Under the pieces are notes generated by a model. That model saw nothing but the letters and a program-made list of their open reading frames with translations, was not told the origin of the DNA and searched no databases. 64,000 bases of DNA from Patescibacterium sp964540895 (GTDB lineage: Bacteria; Patescibacteriota; Patescibacteriia; Patescibacteriales; Patescibacteriaceae), in the NCBI GenBank assembly GCA_964540895.1, contig CAZIOP010000001.1:310001-374000 (forward strand). The letters are read 5' to 3'. Shown here in pieces: positions 55,716-64,000 of this stretch (position 1 is the stretch's first letter; every line of letters starts with the position of its first letter). The position numbers were made by a program, and so were the translations under genes.

Positions 55716-56267
55716 TTACTTCTTTTCCAATTGATCAAGTAGTGTATCAATTTTGCGATATAATTCAGGTCTCATCCCAGTATTTTCAATAATATAATTA
55801 GCATGTGCTAATACATTATCTACTTCATGAGATTCTGGATTATTATTTCGTTCAGCTTCATCGTGCTCTTTGAATTCTTCAAAACTAATATTATCCCCTT
55901 CTCGCTTTCGACCAAGAATCCGTTCATATCGAGTACGTAACGGAGCTTCTAAGCCAATCAAGACAAAATTCTCTCCAAACTGATTTCGCACATAGTCTAC
56001 TTCAGCTACATTTCTAAAGCCTGTCATAATAGTATTACCCTTTACTCTTTCACAAGCTATATCAGTTGGGTAATGAGAACCTTTAGTTTTTCGTTCAGCG
56101 GTTACAAACTCACGAATTGAAGGTCGATCAATTGGCAGTCCTATTTTTTTCATTTCTTCTCGCAAAATATCACCTAAGGAAATATGAAAAAAACCTTTAG
56201 AGGTTATATATTCAGCTGACGTATCTTTACCTGATGATGGATGTCCGGCAATGCCAATGATTAACAT
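55716..56267 (-). CDS. P-loop nucleotide kinase-like protein (dephospho-CoA kinase/dNMP kinase fold)
   Basis: The 183-residue protein has G-I-A-G-H-P-S-S-G-K-D-T-S-A-E-Y (about 5-20), F-F-H-I-S-L-G-D-I-L-R-E-E, M-T-G-F-R-N-V-A-E-V and E-R-I-L-G-R-K-R-E-G-D. The layout matches the kinase at 35091-35678, so they are likely paralogues. Substrate unknown; the neighbours are nucleotide-cleaning enzymes. It starts three bases after the NTPase-like gene. Confidence 0.75.
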   Translation of the reverse strand: MLIIGIAGHPSSGKDTSAEYITSKGFFHISLGDILREEMKKIGLPIDRPSIREFVTAERKTKGSHYPTDIACERVKGNTIMTGFRNVAEVDYVRNQFGENFVLIGLEAPLRTRYERILGRKREGDNISFEEFKEHDEAERNNNPESHEVDNVLAHANYIIENTGMRPELYRKIDTLLDQLEKK

Positions 56268-56270
56268 AGG

Positions 56271-56804
56271 TTATTGAATATGAATTAAAGCAGTTCTTAT
56301 AGATTCTTGAGTATACTGAATACGATTTAACTTACCTTTAGTAGCTAATCCAATCGTACCAATACCTTGTCCAATTTTTTCGTTAGTGGTTATACCTGCT
56401 TTTACGGCAGCTTGATTCATATCCAGGTGTTCATTAACAATAGACTTAAAAATACTAGGATCATTAAATTCCCAAGCTGAAGATAAGCCTAAGTGGACAT
56501 TCTCTCCATCATAGATAGCACAAACACAAACATCCATATAACCACTTTTAGTATAAGGCACAATCATTAAGCCTGATTCAATTCCAAAACTATATTCACA
56601 GCTCTGAAAGGCACTTTTAGCTCGGTTAATTGCACCACTAATAGTTTCTTCTAATGAAAGTGGTTGCTCCGAAACATCCGAAGGAACATCTATACTTGCA
56701 ACTACATAGTCTTTTAAATGTGAATATTCTTGTAATAAGTCTTTTAGAGCGATAATTTTTACTTTATTGGTTGAACCAATATTAATTATTTTCTCCATGG
56801 ACAT
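56271..56804 (-). CDS. DUF84/YjjX-type non-canonical purine NTP phosphatase
   Basis: The 177-residue protein shows N-I-G-S-T-N-K-V-K-I-I-A-L near the start, D-V-S-E-Q-P-L-S-L-E-E-T, F-G-I-E-S-G-L-M and I-G-Q-G-I-G-T-I-G, fitting the inosine/xanthosine triphosphatase family that removes damaged purine nucleotides. ATG 56804 or 56798 could be the start. Confidence 0.8.
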   Translation of the reverse strand: MSMEKIINIGSTNKVKIIALKDLLQEYSHLKDYVVASIDVPSDVSEQPLSLEETISGAINRAKSAFQSCEYSFGIESGLMIVPYTKSGYMDVCVCAIYDGENVHLGLSSAWEFNDPSIFKSIVNEHLDMNQAAVKAGITTNEKIGQGIGTIGLATKGKLNRIQYTQESIRTALIHIQ

Positions 56805-56805
56805 A

Positions 56806-57258
56806 TTATTTCTTACTTGTTTTAGCTTTATTAACTAACCAAGAGCTTGATTGAATTTTACCCCCTTTGCCAACATTAAAAGCTATATTAATTTTAAATT
56901 TCTTACAAAATGCAACTTCAGGTGTATTTCCTAATTTTCTATCTCCCCCGTTAGCAAAAATATGAGGTTTAATCTTTGATAATTCTTTAACAACACTTGT
57001 GTCCTTATGATTTTTAAGATGAGAGGTAACTACTACCTTATCAACACCAGCAATAGCTTCAATCAGCTCTTTTCTCTCTTTCTGGGGCATGAATACATAA
57101 CCTTTCTTGGCTCGGAGCCAATGGTCATTATTCATAATGACCACTAAGTAATCCCCCAACGCTTTAGCGGCCTGAATCATTCTAACATGACCTACATGAA
57201 TAGGATCAAAACCACCGCTAATTGCTACTGTAATTTGTTTAGAGGGGATTTTTTTCAT
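56806..57258 (-). CDS. Cytidylyltransferase-like nucleotidyltransferase
   Basis: The 150-residue protein has V-A-I-S-G-G-F-D-P-I-H-V-G-H-V-R-M (about 11-27) with the H-x-G-H motif, V-V-I-M-N-N-D-H-W-L and a late S-S-S-W-L, the RfaE-C/TagD-like fold. It should transfer a nucleotide to a phosphate acceptor, such as a sugar phosphate or cofactor precursor; the acceptor is unknown. One base separates it from the DUF84 gene. Confidence 0.85.
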   Translation of the reverse strand: MKKIPSKQITVAISGGFDPIHVGHVRMIQAAKALGDYLVVIMNNDHWLRAKKGYVFMPQKERKELIEAIAGVDKVVVTSHLKNHKDTSVVKELSKIKPHIFANGGDRKLGNTPEVAFCKKFKINIAFNVGKGGKIQSSSWLVNKAKTSKK

Positions 57259-57290
57259 ACCACATTATTGTAACATGTTTTAAGTCTTCT

Positions 57291-57599
57291 TTATGACTCC
57301 TCTAAAATAATTCTTTTTTCAAATTTTCCTCGTTCTTCTGCTTTTTTATTCTTAATTTTCTCTATTTCAACTTTATTAATATTCTTATAGCTTATAATTG
57401 CTTCAATCACCTCTAGCACATCAGCTAATTCTTCTGAACTTTCTGAATTATTAAATTCATATACTTCTTCCAGTAGTTTTTCTTTTAGCTTAAGCCAATA
57501 CTCTTCATTTGTTGCCGTATGAATTAAATATTCAATTCTCTTTGATGAAAGCAAATCAGGTATATTGTCCCTAACAAGCTTATTATATTTCATATTCAA
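57291..57599 (-). CDS. MazG-like/phosphoribosyl-ATP pyrophosphohydrolase-like protein
   Basis: The 102-residue protein starts K-Y-N-K-L-V-R-D-N-I-P-D-L-L and has K-E-K-L-L-E-E-V-Y-E-F with E-E-L-A-D-V-L-E-V-I, the E-E-x-x-D metal motif of all-alpha NTP pyrophosphatases. It probably cleans up aberrant nucleotides. Start could be 57599 or 57593. Confidence 0.82.
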   Translation of the reverse strand: MNMKYNKLVRDNIPDLLSSKRIEYLIHTATNEEYWLKLKEKLLEEVYEFNNSESSEELADVLEVIEAIISYKNINKVEIEKIKNKKAEERGKFEKRIILEES

Positions 57600-57608
57600 A
57601 AATATTTT

Positions 57609-57854
57609 TTAAGAAAACCAAATCCACCCAATAATTGCAATTATAACTGGTACTATAATTCCATAAAATTGCCAGTTCTTCCAAAAAGTGCTCTTCTTAC
57701 TACTACTTTTATATATTTTATTTTTACTTAAATCTAAACCCTTAACATTTTTTGCATCAACAGCAGTATCTAAATCTTTAAATTCGCTGTTATATATTTT
57801 TATATTCGAACTATTTCTTACCTTGATTCCCGTTACGTGATTTACTTTTTCCAT
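57609..57854 (-). CDS. Hypothetical 81-residue protein, beta-helix-like repeats plus C-terminal span
   Basis: Residues about 6-50 contain spaced repeats (I-K-V-R-N-S-S-N-I-K-I-Y-N-S-E-F, V-K-G-L-D-L-S-K-N-K-I-Y) with the N-S / N-K turn pattern of right-handed beta-helix coils. A Ser/Lys linker and a C-terminal membrane span (about 62-80, W-Q-F-Y-G-I-I-V-P-V-I-I-A-I-I) follow. This is a tail-anchored layout. It lies two bases after secA and nine before the MazG-like gene. Function unknown. Confidence 0.6.
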   Translation of the reverse strand: MEKVNHVTGIKVRNSSNIKIYNSEFKDLDTAVDAKNVKGLDLSKNKIYKSSSKKSTFWKNWQFYGIIVPVIIAIIGWIWFS

Positions 57855-57856
57855 AT

Positions 57857-60649
57857 TTAAAGATTCTTCGCTTGTAAATCTTGATGCTCTTCAGTGTTCA
57901 ATAACCCACACTTCTTATACTTCTTGCCACTACCACATGGACAGAGGTCATTACGACCAATTTCATTACCTTCACTATCTTTAACTTTACGATCAACAAA
58001 TACCTGTGTTACAGCAGTTGCGTCATCACCATCACTCATTTCTTTGGCTGGAGCAGTTAACTGAATATTTTGTGTGTTAATACTTGGCATAATGAATTCT
58101 TGTAAACCACCAATTTTGTAAATAGAATAGACAACTTGTTTCTCAATCATACTATTTAACTCATTGAAAAGGCCATAAGCTTCTTTCTTGTATTCAACCA
58201 GAGGGTCGCGTTGCCCATACCCTCGTAAACCAATACCTCGACGCATATAGTCCATGGTTTCCAAGTGATCCATCCAAAGCATATCAATGGAACGAAGTAA
58301 CACTGATCGTTCTACTTCATGCCAATTAAAACCTGCATCGGTAGCTAGTACTGACATTTTCTCATAAGTTTCCTTAGCTAACTTGGATAGTTGTTCAATA
58401 ATTTCAGTTCGCAAATGAACTTTATCTAATTTAGATTGATCGCTAGTCAACGTACCTAACATTTCTTCAACGTTCGCTTCAACTGGAAAGATAGTAGCGA
58501 CTGCTTCTTTGATTTCTTTTAGGTTCCAATCTTTTGAGGAATCGGCATCTGTGTGAACAGAAATAATTTGTTCAATTTCATGCTCTACCATTTCTAATAT
58601 AATATCTTGTAATGTTTTTTCACCTTCAACAGGTTCTGTGACTTCACCTAACCGTAACACTTCTGCTCGACGGCCATACATGGCCCCTCTGTGTTTATTG
58701 ATAACGTCATCATAGTCAACCAAGTGTTTACGTAAATCAAAGTTATTTCCTTCCACTCGTTTTTGAGCTGATTCAATAGAGCGAGACACAATTTTATTCT
58801 CAACCGGCATATCTTCTGGCAGCTTCAACGTCTTCATTAAGTTCTTCATACGATCGCCACCAAAGATTCTCATCAAATCGTCTTCCATGGAAACATAAAA
58901 CTGACTTGAACCTGGATCACCCTGACGACCGGCACGACCACGTAACTGGTTATCAATACGTCTGGCTTCATGACGTTCTGTACCAATAACATGTAAACCA
59001 CCCGAAGCAACTACTTGATCATACGCCTCTTTGTCAAAAGGAGTTCCACCTAAGATAATGTCAACTCCTCGACCAGCCATGTTCGTGGCAATGGTAATAG
59101 CTCCTGGCTTACCAGCTTGAGCAATAATTGAAGCTTCTTTTTCATGATGCTTGGCGTTTAATAATTGAGGTTTAACACCTTCACGCTCTAATAAGGCAGC
59201 TAATAATTCATTCTTTTGAATAGAAATCGTACCAACCAATACCGGTTGACCTTTGGCATGACGTTCTTTAACTTCAGCAATTACTGCCTTGTATTTACCT
59301 TCTTCCGTGGCATAAATCAAATCATTTAAATCACGTCGAACGGTTGGCCGATGAGTTGGCACGGCAACTGTCTCTAAGTTATATATCTTGAAGAACTCTT
59401 CAGCTTCAGTTAAGGCTGTTCCTGTCATACCTGACAGTTTATTAAACATACGAAAGTAGTTCTGAAAGGTTACCGTAGCAAGAGTCCTGCTTTCTCGTTG
59501 TATCTTTACTTTTTCTTTGGCTTCAATGGCTTGATGAAGTCCTTCACTATAGCGACGACCAAACATCAGTCGTCCAGTAAATTCATCAACAATTACTACT
59601 TCCCCATCTTTAACAACGTAATCTCTATCCAATTTAAACAAAACACGCGCTTTTAAAGCTTGCTCAATGTGATGTACTTCTCTAATACCACCTTCGGCAT
59701 AAATATTTTCAATACCTAACCAATCTTCCATTTTGGAAATACCTGCTTCAGTTAATGTCGAAACACGCATCTTCTCATCAATATTGTAGTCTTCATCTTC
59801 TTTTAAGCGTTCCACTAATTCAGCAAATTTGTAATATCGATCAGTTGATTCTTCAGCCGGTGCACTGATAATTAACGGTGTTCTGGCTTCATCAATTAAA
59901 ATTGAGTCAACTTCGTCCACAATAGCAAAGTTCAAATCACGTTGTACTTTCTCAACCATTTTCTGCACCATGTTGTCGCGCAAGTAGTCAAAACCAAATT
60001 CGTTGTTAGTACCATACAAAATATCGCACAGATAGGCTTCCTTGCGAGGAACATTACGAAAATGTCTTAGACGTGGATCAAACTGCTTTTCATCATTATG
60101 CTCTGGGTCATACACTAACGCTTCATCATGGATAATAACACCAGTGGAAAGACCAAGAGCAGCGTAGACCGGAGCCATCCACCCTGCACCAACTCGTGAC
60201 AAATAATCATTAACTGTGACTAGGTGAACACCTCGCCCTGTTAAGGCATTTAAATATAACGGCGCAGTTGCTACCAAAGTTTTCCCTTCACCAGTTTTCA
60301 TCTCAGCAATCTGCCCGTGGTGGAGAATAATACCTCCAATTAACTGAACATCATAATGACGTTGACCACTCACTCGATTAGAAGCTTCTCGCACCGCAGC
60401 AAAAGCTTCAGGCAATAATTCATCAAGAATTTTTTTCTGTTCATCTAAGCTAAGGGTCTGCTCAAACAGTCCAGCTTCATTTCGGCTCACTCCAAGTCTG
60501 GTTCGAAAAGTGTCAGTTAAGATTTTGAGTTCACTGTCAGATAGTGCTTTATAGGTCTCCTCAAGTTTATTAATAGCTTCAATCGATGATTTATAGCTCT
60601 TAATCACTTTCTCATTGGGATCGCCAAATAGTTTTGAAATTATAGACAT
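57857..60649 (-). CDS. secA: Preprotein translocase ATPase SecA
   Basis: Motor that drives proteins through SecYEG. Walker A M-K-T-G-E-G-K-T (about 117-124), D-E-V-D-S-I-L-I-D-E-A, T-N-M-A-G-R-G-V-D-I-I-L-G-G and G-R-A-G-R-Q-G-D-P-G-S are present. The C-terminal zinc motif C-P-C-G-S-G-K-K-Y-K-K-C-G near the end is kept. 930 residues. A TAAAAT box ends nine bases before the ATG. Confidence 0.98.
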   Translation of the reverse strand: MSIISKLFGDPNEKVIKSYKSSIEAINKLEETYKALSDSELKILTDTFRTRLGVSRNEAGLFEQTLSLDEQKKILDELLPEAFAAVREASNRVSGQRHYDVQLIGGIILHHGQIAEMKTGEGKTLVATAPLYLNALTGRGVHLVTVNDYLSRVGAGWMAPVYAALGLSTGVIIHDEALVYDPEHNDEKQFDPRLRHFRNVPRKEAYLCDILYGTNNEFGFDYLRDNMVQKMVEKVQRDLNFAIVDEVDSILIDEARTPLIISAPAEESTDRYYKFAELVERLKEDEDYNIDEKMRVSTLTEAGISKMEDWLGIENIYAEGGIREVHHIEQALKARVLFKLDRDYVVKDGEVVIVDEFTGRLMFGRRYSEGLHQAIEAKEKVKIQRESRTLATVTFQNYFRMFNKLSGMTGTALTEAEEFFKIYNLETVAVPTHRPTVRRDLNDLIYATEEGKYKAVIAEVKERHAKGQPVLVGTISIQKNELLAALLEREGVKPQLLNAKHHEKEASIIAQAGKPGAITIATNMAGRGVDIILGGTPFDKEAYDQVVASGGLHVIGTERHEARRIDNQLRGRAGRQGDPGSSQFYVSMEDDLMRIFGGDRMKNLMKTLKLPEDMPVENKIVSRSIESAQKRVEGNNFDLRKHLVDYDDVINKHRGAMYGRRAEVLRLGEVTEPVEGEKTLQDIILEMVEHEIEQIISVHTDADSSKDWNLKEIKEAVATIFPVEANVEEMLGTLTSDQSKLDKVHLRTEIIEQLSKLAKETYEKMSVLATDAGFNWHEVERSVLLRSIDMLWMDHLETMDYMRRGIGLRGYGQRDPLVEYKKEAYGLFNELNSMIEKQVVYSIYKIGGLQEFIMPSINTQNIQLTAPAKEMSDGDDATAVTQVFVDRKVKDSEGNEIGRNDLCPCGSGKKYKKCGLLNTEEHQDLQAKNL

Positions 60650-60692
60650 AGTTTCATTATTTTAGCCTAAAACGTGGAAAAAATCAATCTAA

Positions 60693-60716
60693 GAAAAAAG
60701 ACGCTTTAGGCGTCTT
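60693..60716 (-). terminator. Terminator of hpf, overlapping its stop codon
   Basis: AAGACGC (60698-60704) and GCGTCTT (60710-60716) form a 7-base stem with a 5-base loop and six T on the minus strand. The loop contains the hpf stop codon. Confidence 0.85.
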
Positions 60717-61044
60717 CTTTCTTAGCTAAACGTCGTTTGGCCAACCTTTTTTCTTTATGTTTATTGATTAAATCAACTAAGTGATCTTTTACCTCATCAA
60801 TAGCTTTATATAAATCATCAGCTGTTCGATCAGCTCGCAAATACTCTCTGGCAATCGAGAGATTAACCTCAGCTCGGAATATCTGACCTTTATGGTGATG
60901 GTGAGTAGTTAGAGCTACTTCAAAATCACATTGAATAATATCTTGTTTTCCTAAATACTTTTCAGCCATGTCCATTTTCTTTTGAATATAGGCATGTATG
61001 GCTGGTGTTAACTCTAAGTTAGTTGCTTTAACATTAACTTTCAT
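60706..61044 (-). CDS. hpf: Ribosome hibernation-promoting factor (short form)
   Basis: The 112-residue protein matches the S30AE/HPF N-terminal domain (M-K-V-N-V-K-A-T-N-L-E-L-T-P-A-I, Y-L-R-A-D-R-T-A-D-D-L-Y-K-A-I-D, K-H-K-E-K). It lacks the long C-terminal dimerisation domain, so it should act as the short HPF/YfiA type that stabilises idle ribosomes. It lies 11 bases after rseP ends. Confidence 0.93.
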   Translation of the reverse strand: MKVNVKATNLELTPAIHAYIQKKMDMAEKYLGKQDIIQCDFEVALTTHHHHKGQIFRAEVNLSIAREYLRADRTADDLYKAIDEVKDHLVDLINKHKEKRLAKRRLAKKEDA

Positions 61045-61055
61045 ATGCGTTATTC

Positions 61056-62189
61056 TTAATTAAATAAACGTTTAATATCGGTAAATGTTACAAGAATCAT
61101 TAAACCAATCAGTAACATAAACCCAATATTATGAACCATGGCTTCAGTCTCTTGTTTAACTGGACGACCCTTAATTTTTTCTACAATCAAAAACAAAATA
61201 CGGCCACCATCTAAAGCTGGGATAGGCAAAATATTAATAAAAGCTAAGTTCAAAGATAGCAAGGCAGCAAACTGGAATAAATAACTAAAACCTAAATCAG
61301 CAACTTGCCCCGTTAAGACAGCAATGCCAACAATACCTGAGACTTCGTTACTAACACTGTGTCCTGTAACTAAGCGACTTATCAAATCTGCAAAACCAGT
61401 AATAATTAACCACAAGAATATACCTGTTGTTTTAACACCTTCAATAATTGATCGATACCAGGGGTAGCGAATAAAACCAATTTCAGACGGAGCAATACCA
61501 ATACCACCACGATTTGTTTCTTGTAAAATAATTGGTGTAATTTCTTTAGTCAACTCTTCATCTCCTCGCTTAATTGTATAGGTTAATGACTTTCCAGCTT
61601 TGTCAGAGACATATTCTTGTAATTCATCAACTGTCATCATTTCATGCCCGTCAATCGCCACAATAGTATCGCCTGGCTTAATATCAGCTCTAGCCGCTGG
61701 TGACTCAAGATTAACTGACACTACTTCCAAATGACGATTAGTTATTTTGGCACCATTCTGAGGTAGTCCTTCTAATGATTGGTTAGAGCCGAAGAAAAAC
61801 ATACCGGTAAAAATAACTACTGCCAACAATACATTCATGAGCACTCCGGCACAGAGAATAATAGTTCTCTGCCATATTGGTTTATTAGCAAAACTCATCT
61901 CGTCTTTTTTGTCTGCTCCGTCCTCACCTTGAATCTTCACAAAACCTCCGAGTGGGATAAGATTAATTGAATAAATAGTATCAGCAGCATCTATTACTTC
62001 CTTTCTCCACCAGGTATATTTCCAGGCACCTGACGTACTTTTATAAAAACCAAATAAACGAGGGGGGAAACCCAAACCAAATTCCTCTGCTTTGGCACCA
62101 AACTTGCGAGCAGCTAAAAAATGTCCAAGTTCATGGACAAAAACAAGGACTGATAAAATTAATATAAAGGCAATGATTGTTGTTGGCAT
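61056..62189 (-). CDS. rseP: RIP zinc metalloprotease RseP-like
   Basis: Site-2 intramembrane protease. Zinc site H-E-L-G-H at 19-23 in the first span, a PDZ domain (about 150-225) with A-D-I-K-P-G-D-T-I-V-A-I-D-G, and the closing motif N-I-L-P-I-P-A-L-D-G-G-R. 377 residues. It follows frr by eight bases, a common neighbour pair. The signal-peptide or anti-sigma substrate is not evident here. Confidence 0.95.
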   Translation of the reverse strand: MPTTIIAFILILSVLVFVHELGHFLAARKFGAKAEEFGLGFPPRLFGFYKSTSGAWKYTWWRKEVIDAADTIYSINLIPLGGFVKIQGEDGADKKDEMSFANKPIWQRTIILCAGVLMNVLLAVVIFTGMFFFGSNQSLEGLPQNGAKITNRHLEVVSVNLESPAARADIKPGDTIVAIDGHEMMTVDELQEYVSDKAGKSLTYTIKRGDEELTKEITPIILQETNRGGIGIAPSEIGFIRYPWYRSIIEGVKTTGIFLWLIITGFADLISRLVTGHSVSNEVSGIVGIAVLTGQVADLGFSYLFQFAALLSLNLAFINILPIPALDGGRILFLIVEKIKGRPVKQETEAMVHNIGFMLLIGLMILVTFTDIKRLFN

Positions 62190-62197
62190 AGTATATG

Positions 62198-62752
62198 TTA
62201 AATAGTCATAATATCTTTTTCTTTATGATCACGTAACGACTTCAACGTGTCATTATGAGTAGTAACTGCTTCATCTAATTCTTTAATAAATCTAAACTTA
62301 TCATCTTCTGACATCTCTTTGTCAGCAAACGCTTTTTCAATGGCTTGTTTTACTTCATCACGAATTTGACGAATAACAATCCGGGCTTCTTCCATCTTAG
62401 TGTTTAACTTCTTAACTAAATCTTTACGATTTTCTTCTGTTAAATTTGGCACTGAAACGCGAATCTTATCCCCTTCATTAACTACACCAACTCCAAGATC
62501 AGCAGCTACCAAAGCTTTTTCAATATCTTTCATTACTGTCTTATCCCACGGGGCAATTACCAAACTACGTCCATCAGCCACAGAAATATTACCAACGGCA
62601 TTTAAGGCCATTTTTGAGCCATAGGCTTCAACTTCAATACCTTCAAGTATAGCGGGGTTGGCACGGCCAGTTCGCAAGACGCTCATGTCTTTTTCAAAAT
62701 ATTCAATAGCTTGAGAAAATTTACTTGTACCAGCTTGTAGGAAACTATTCAT
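62198..62752 (-). CDS. frr: Ribosome recycling factor
   Basis: Splits terminated ribosomes with EF-G. The 184-residue protein has L-R-T-G-R-A-N-P-A-I-L-E, L-V-I-A-P-W-D-K-T, R-V-S-V-P-N-L-T-E-E-N-R-K-D-L-V-K and the long helices of RRF. It begins four bases after the BNR-repeat lipoprotein gene ends. Confidence 0.97.
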   Translation of the reverse strand: MNSFLQAGTSKFSQAIEYFEKDMSVLRTGRANPAILEGIEVEAYGSKMALNAVGNISVADGRSLVIAPWDKTVMKDIEKALVAADLGVGVVNEGDKIRVSVPNLTEENRKDLVKKLNTKMEEARIVIRQIRDEVKQAIEKAFADKEMSEDDKFRFIKELDEAVTTHNDTLKSLRDHKEKDIMTI

Positions 62753-62756
62753 ATAA

Positions 62757-63821
62757 TTATTTCTTTGGTATAGGTTTAGTAGTTAAGTATAGTATATTAG
62801 GATCTTTTGGATCACTTAGCAAGAGGTTACCTGGTCTGGTGGTTGGTAGTTTTTTAGTTGCCCATTTTACACCACCATCAACTGAACCATAGAAAGTGGT
62901 ATTAGTTACATAATACATTTCTTGCGAATTGGTTGGGTTAGTAATAACCGAATTAATAATAGCTTGTGATTCAGGTGTAATTAATTCTAACGCTACCCAT
63001 TCATCACCATTATTAGTTGATTTAAGTAATCCATAATTAGTAGCCAAAAGCATAAAACCTGGTTGAGAAGCAAGTAAGAATAAATCACGGAAGGCTAAAT
63101 TATTTTTAAAATCTTTTAACTTATCTTGGATACTTAACCATGTACTACCTTGATCAGTGGAGCGATATAAACCTTTGGAAGCAGTTGCGACAAATAATAA
63201 ACGACTATCAGATGGACTTAACACTACTTTTACTAGTGGATTCTCAAATCTATTTAACACTCGCCAGGTTTTACCACTATCAGTGGACTGAATGATTTCG
63301 CCACGACTGGTACCAATATATATAATCTTACTATCATATTGATCAATGACTAAAGCAGTGACAGTCACTGTTAAATCATTATCAAAATAGACTTGTTGCC
63401 AGGTACGCGCACAATCAATACTCTTTAACAATTTGTTAGTTGTTGTAACGTATATAACACATTTGTTAGCTGGGTCAATGGCAATGTTATTAATAAAATT
63501 ACCACGTAAGGTTTTTACTTCATTCCAGTTTTCGGCCGCATCATATGAATAGTACATTCCGCCTTCAGCCGCACTAAAATATAAGGCATTTTGATCACTA
63601 GGATCAATTACCATTGTCAATGAAGCATTGTTTGCAATACTGCCCGGTTTACCAGAACTAGTTGGTATTAATGATTTTTGCTGCCAAGTCACTCCTTTAG
63701 TTAATGATTTAAAAATACCACCATCAATCTGTTTAGTAGTCTTGTCAGAACCAATATTAATGGTACAGCCACTGACTACAAGAGTAATAAATAACAAACT
63801 AACAAGAAGGATTTTTTTCAT
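62757..63821 (-). CDS. Lipoprotein with BNR/Ycf48-like beta-propeller repeats
   Basis: A lipoprotein signal ends L-V-V-S-G-C near residue 19. The rest holds repeated Asp-box motifs, such as S-T-D-S-G-K-T-W, S-T-D-Q-G-S-T-W, S-T-N-N-G-D-E-W and S-V-D-G-G-V-K-W, each at the end of a blade. This is the BNR/sortilin/Ycf48 propeller pattern; it should sit on the outer face of the membrane and bind something rather than catalyse (no active-site set is seen). 354 residues. Confidence 0.85.
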   Translation of the reverse strand: MKKILLVSLLFITLVVSGCTINIGSDKTTKQIDGGIFKSLTKGVTWQQKSLIPTSSGKPGSIANNASLTMVIDPSDQNALYFSAAEGGMYYSYDAAENWNEVKTLRGNFINNIAIDPANKCVIYVTTTNKLLKSIDCARTWQQVYFDNDLTVTVTALVIDQYDSKIIYIGTSRGEIIQSTDSGKTWRVLNRFENPLVKVVLSPSDSRLLFVATASKGLYRSTDQGSTWLSIQDKLKDFKNNLAFRDLFLLASQPGFMLLATNYGLLKSTNNGDEWVALELITPESQAIINSVITNPTNSQEMYYVTNTTFYGSVDGGVKWATKKLPTTRPGNLLLSDPKDPNILYLTTKPIPKK

Positions 63822-63841
63822 AGACGTTGATATAGATACTT

Positions 63842-64000
63842 TTAAGAAATATTCATAAAAGCTTGTTCTAAAACTAACTTAGAACTTACATTTGCTTCAA
63901 GGTATTTTAGTGACTCTGTTAATGATACATCAAACCGTCGTAAATCGGCTAATGAGAGTCGCCGCAAGACTTGTCGTAGCTCTTCTTCTAGAATCGTAAA
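63842..64000 (-). CDS. DNA polymerase III delta-prime-like protein (3' end only)
   Basis: The last 52 codons of a minus-strand gene that starts beyond the window. The sequence is helical and ends E-S-L-K-Y-L-E-A-N-V-S-S-K-L-V-L-E-Q-A-F followed by a short tail. N-x-x-x-K-L-x-L-E near the end is typical of the C-terminus of clamp-loader delta-prime/HolB proteins. The fragment is too short to be certain. Confidence 0.45.
   Translation of the reverse strand, partial: FTILEEELRQVLRRLSLADLRRFDVSLTESLKYLEANVSSKLVLEQAFMNIS

Noticed and set aside
1..64000. tRNA, rRNA, CRISPR arrays, insertion sequences, integrases, prophage
   Set aside because: No T-loop or rRNA signatures, no regular spaced repeats and no transposase or integrase motifs were seen on either strand.

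Overview
The window is a dense, AT-rich (low-GC) bacterial chromosome segment. It has about 66 protein genes, almost no intergenic space, and no rRNA, tRNA, CRISPR array, transposase or prophage that I could recognise. Several traits point to a candidate-phyla-radiation bacterium (Patescibacteria, probably the Parcubacteria side): very short spacers, small or stripped versions of core enzymes (prolyl-tRNA synthetase without its editing domain, a 229-residue HrcA, a Mur-ligase domain standing alone), small membrane proteins of unknown function beside core genes, and no amino-acid or energy pathways. TGA, TAA and TAG all serve as ordinary stops at gene ends, so a TGA-recoding lineage is unlikely. 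The lineage call is inference from gene content, not from a marker tree.

Layout. 1-2339: end of a PLP aminotransferase, a truncated Mur-ligase domain, ftsQ and a 46-residue membrane protein. 2332-5731: exported and membrane proteins (PQQ-type sugar dehydrogenase, Gmad2 domain, CAP domain, DedA). 5775-8640: an accessory island with a 39-residue acidic micro-gene, three unknown genes and a 400-base non-coding stretch. 8665-14442: surface and stress proteins (MsrB, DUF305, C39-like peptidase, KefB-type antiporter, M23 peptidase). 14475-18939: an operon with mraY, ftsW, a thioredoxin-like lipoprotein and gltX. 18975-23221: cysteine desulfurase and L,D-transpeptidase on one strand, dnaB-ybaB-recR on the other. 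23332-29556: two unusual Clp-type AAA+ ATPases around rplU and a wecA-type transferase. 29641-31720: secE-nusG-rplK-rplA with two or three RNA hairpins. 32357-36376: a dTMP-synthesis operon (dcd, CYTH protein, thyA, dfrA, P-loop kinase, tmk). 36435-39891: gatB, a D-lactate-dehydrogenase-like gene and miaA. 39910-44961: the heat-shock operon hrcA-grpE-hsp20-dnaK-DUF3467-dnaJ under a CIRCE operator. 44979-46424: two unknown genes. 46494-50845: the rod-shape operon mreB-mreC-mreD-PBP2. 50897-55189: proS, and secD-secF in which SecD carries inserted parvulin-like domains. 55274-57854: a nucleotide and wall house-cleaning cluster. 57857-64000: secA, hpf, rseP, frr, a BNR-repeat lipoprotein and the end of a probable DNA polymerase III delta-prime gene.

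Together the genes cover cell-wall building and shape, Sec export, protein quality control, early translation and transcription elongation, replication and repair, and dTMP supply. Two promoter styles recur. Several genes have a -10 box exactly six bases before the ATG, so the transcript should start at the A of the start codon (leaderless). Most accessory genes instead have a consensus-like TTGACA-17-TANNNT promoter with an untranslated leader, and three of them have a Shine-Dalgarno site. The points most worth following up are this split, the SecD-parvulin fusion, the membrane-anchored Clp protein with a DnaJ-type zinc finger, the lone D2-type Clp with a 95-residue insert, and the shared C-terminal Ala-Ala of three unknown proteins.
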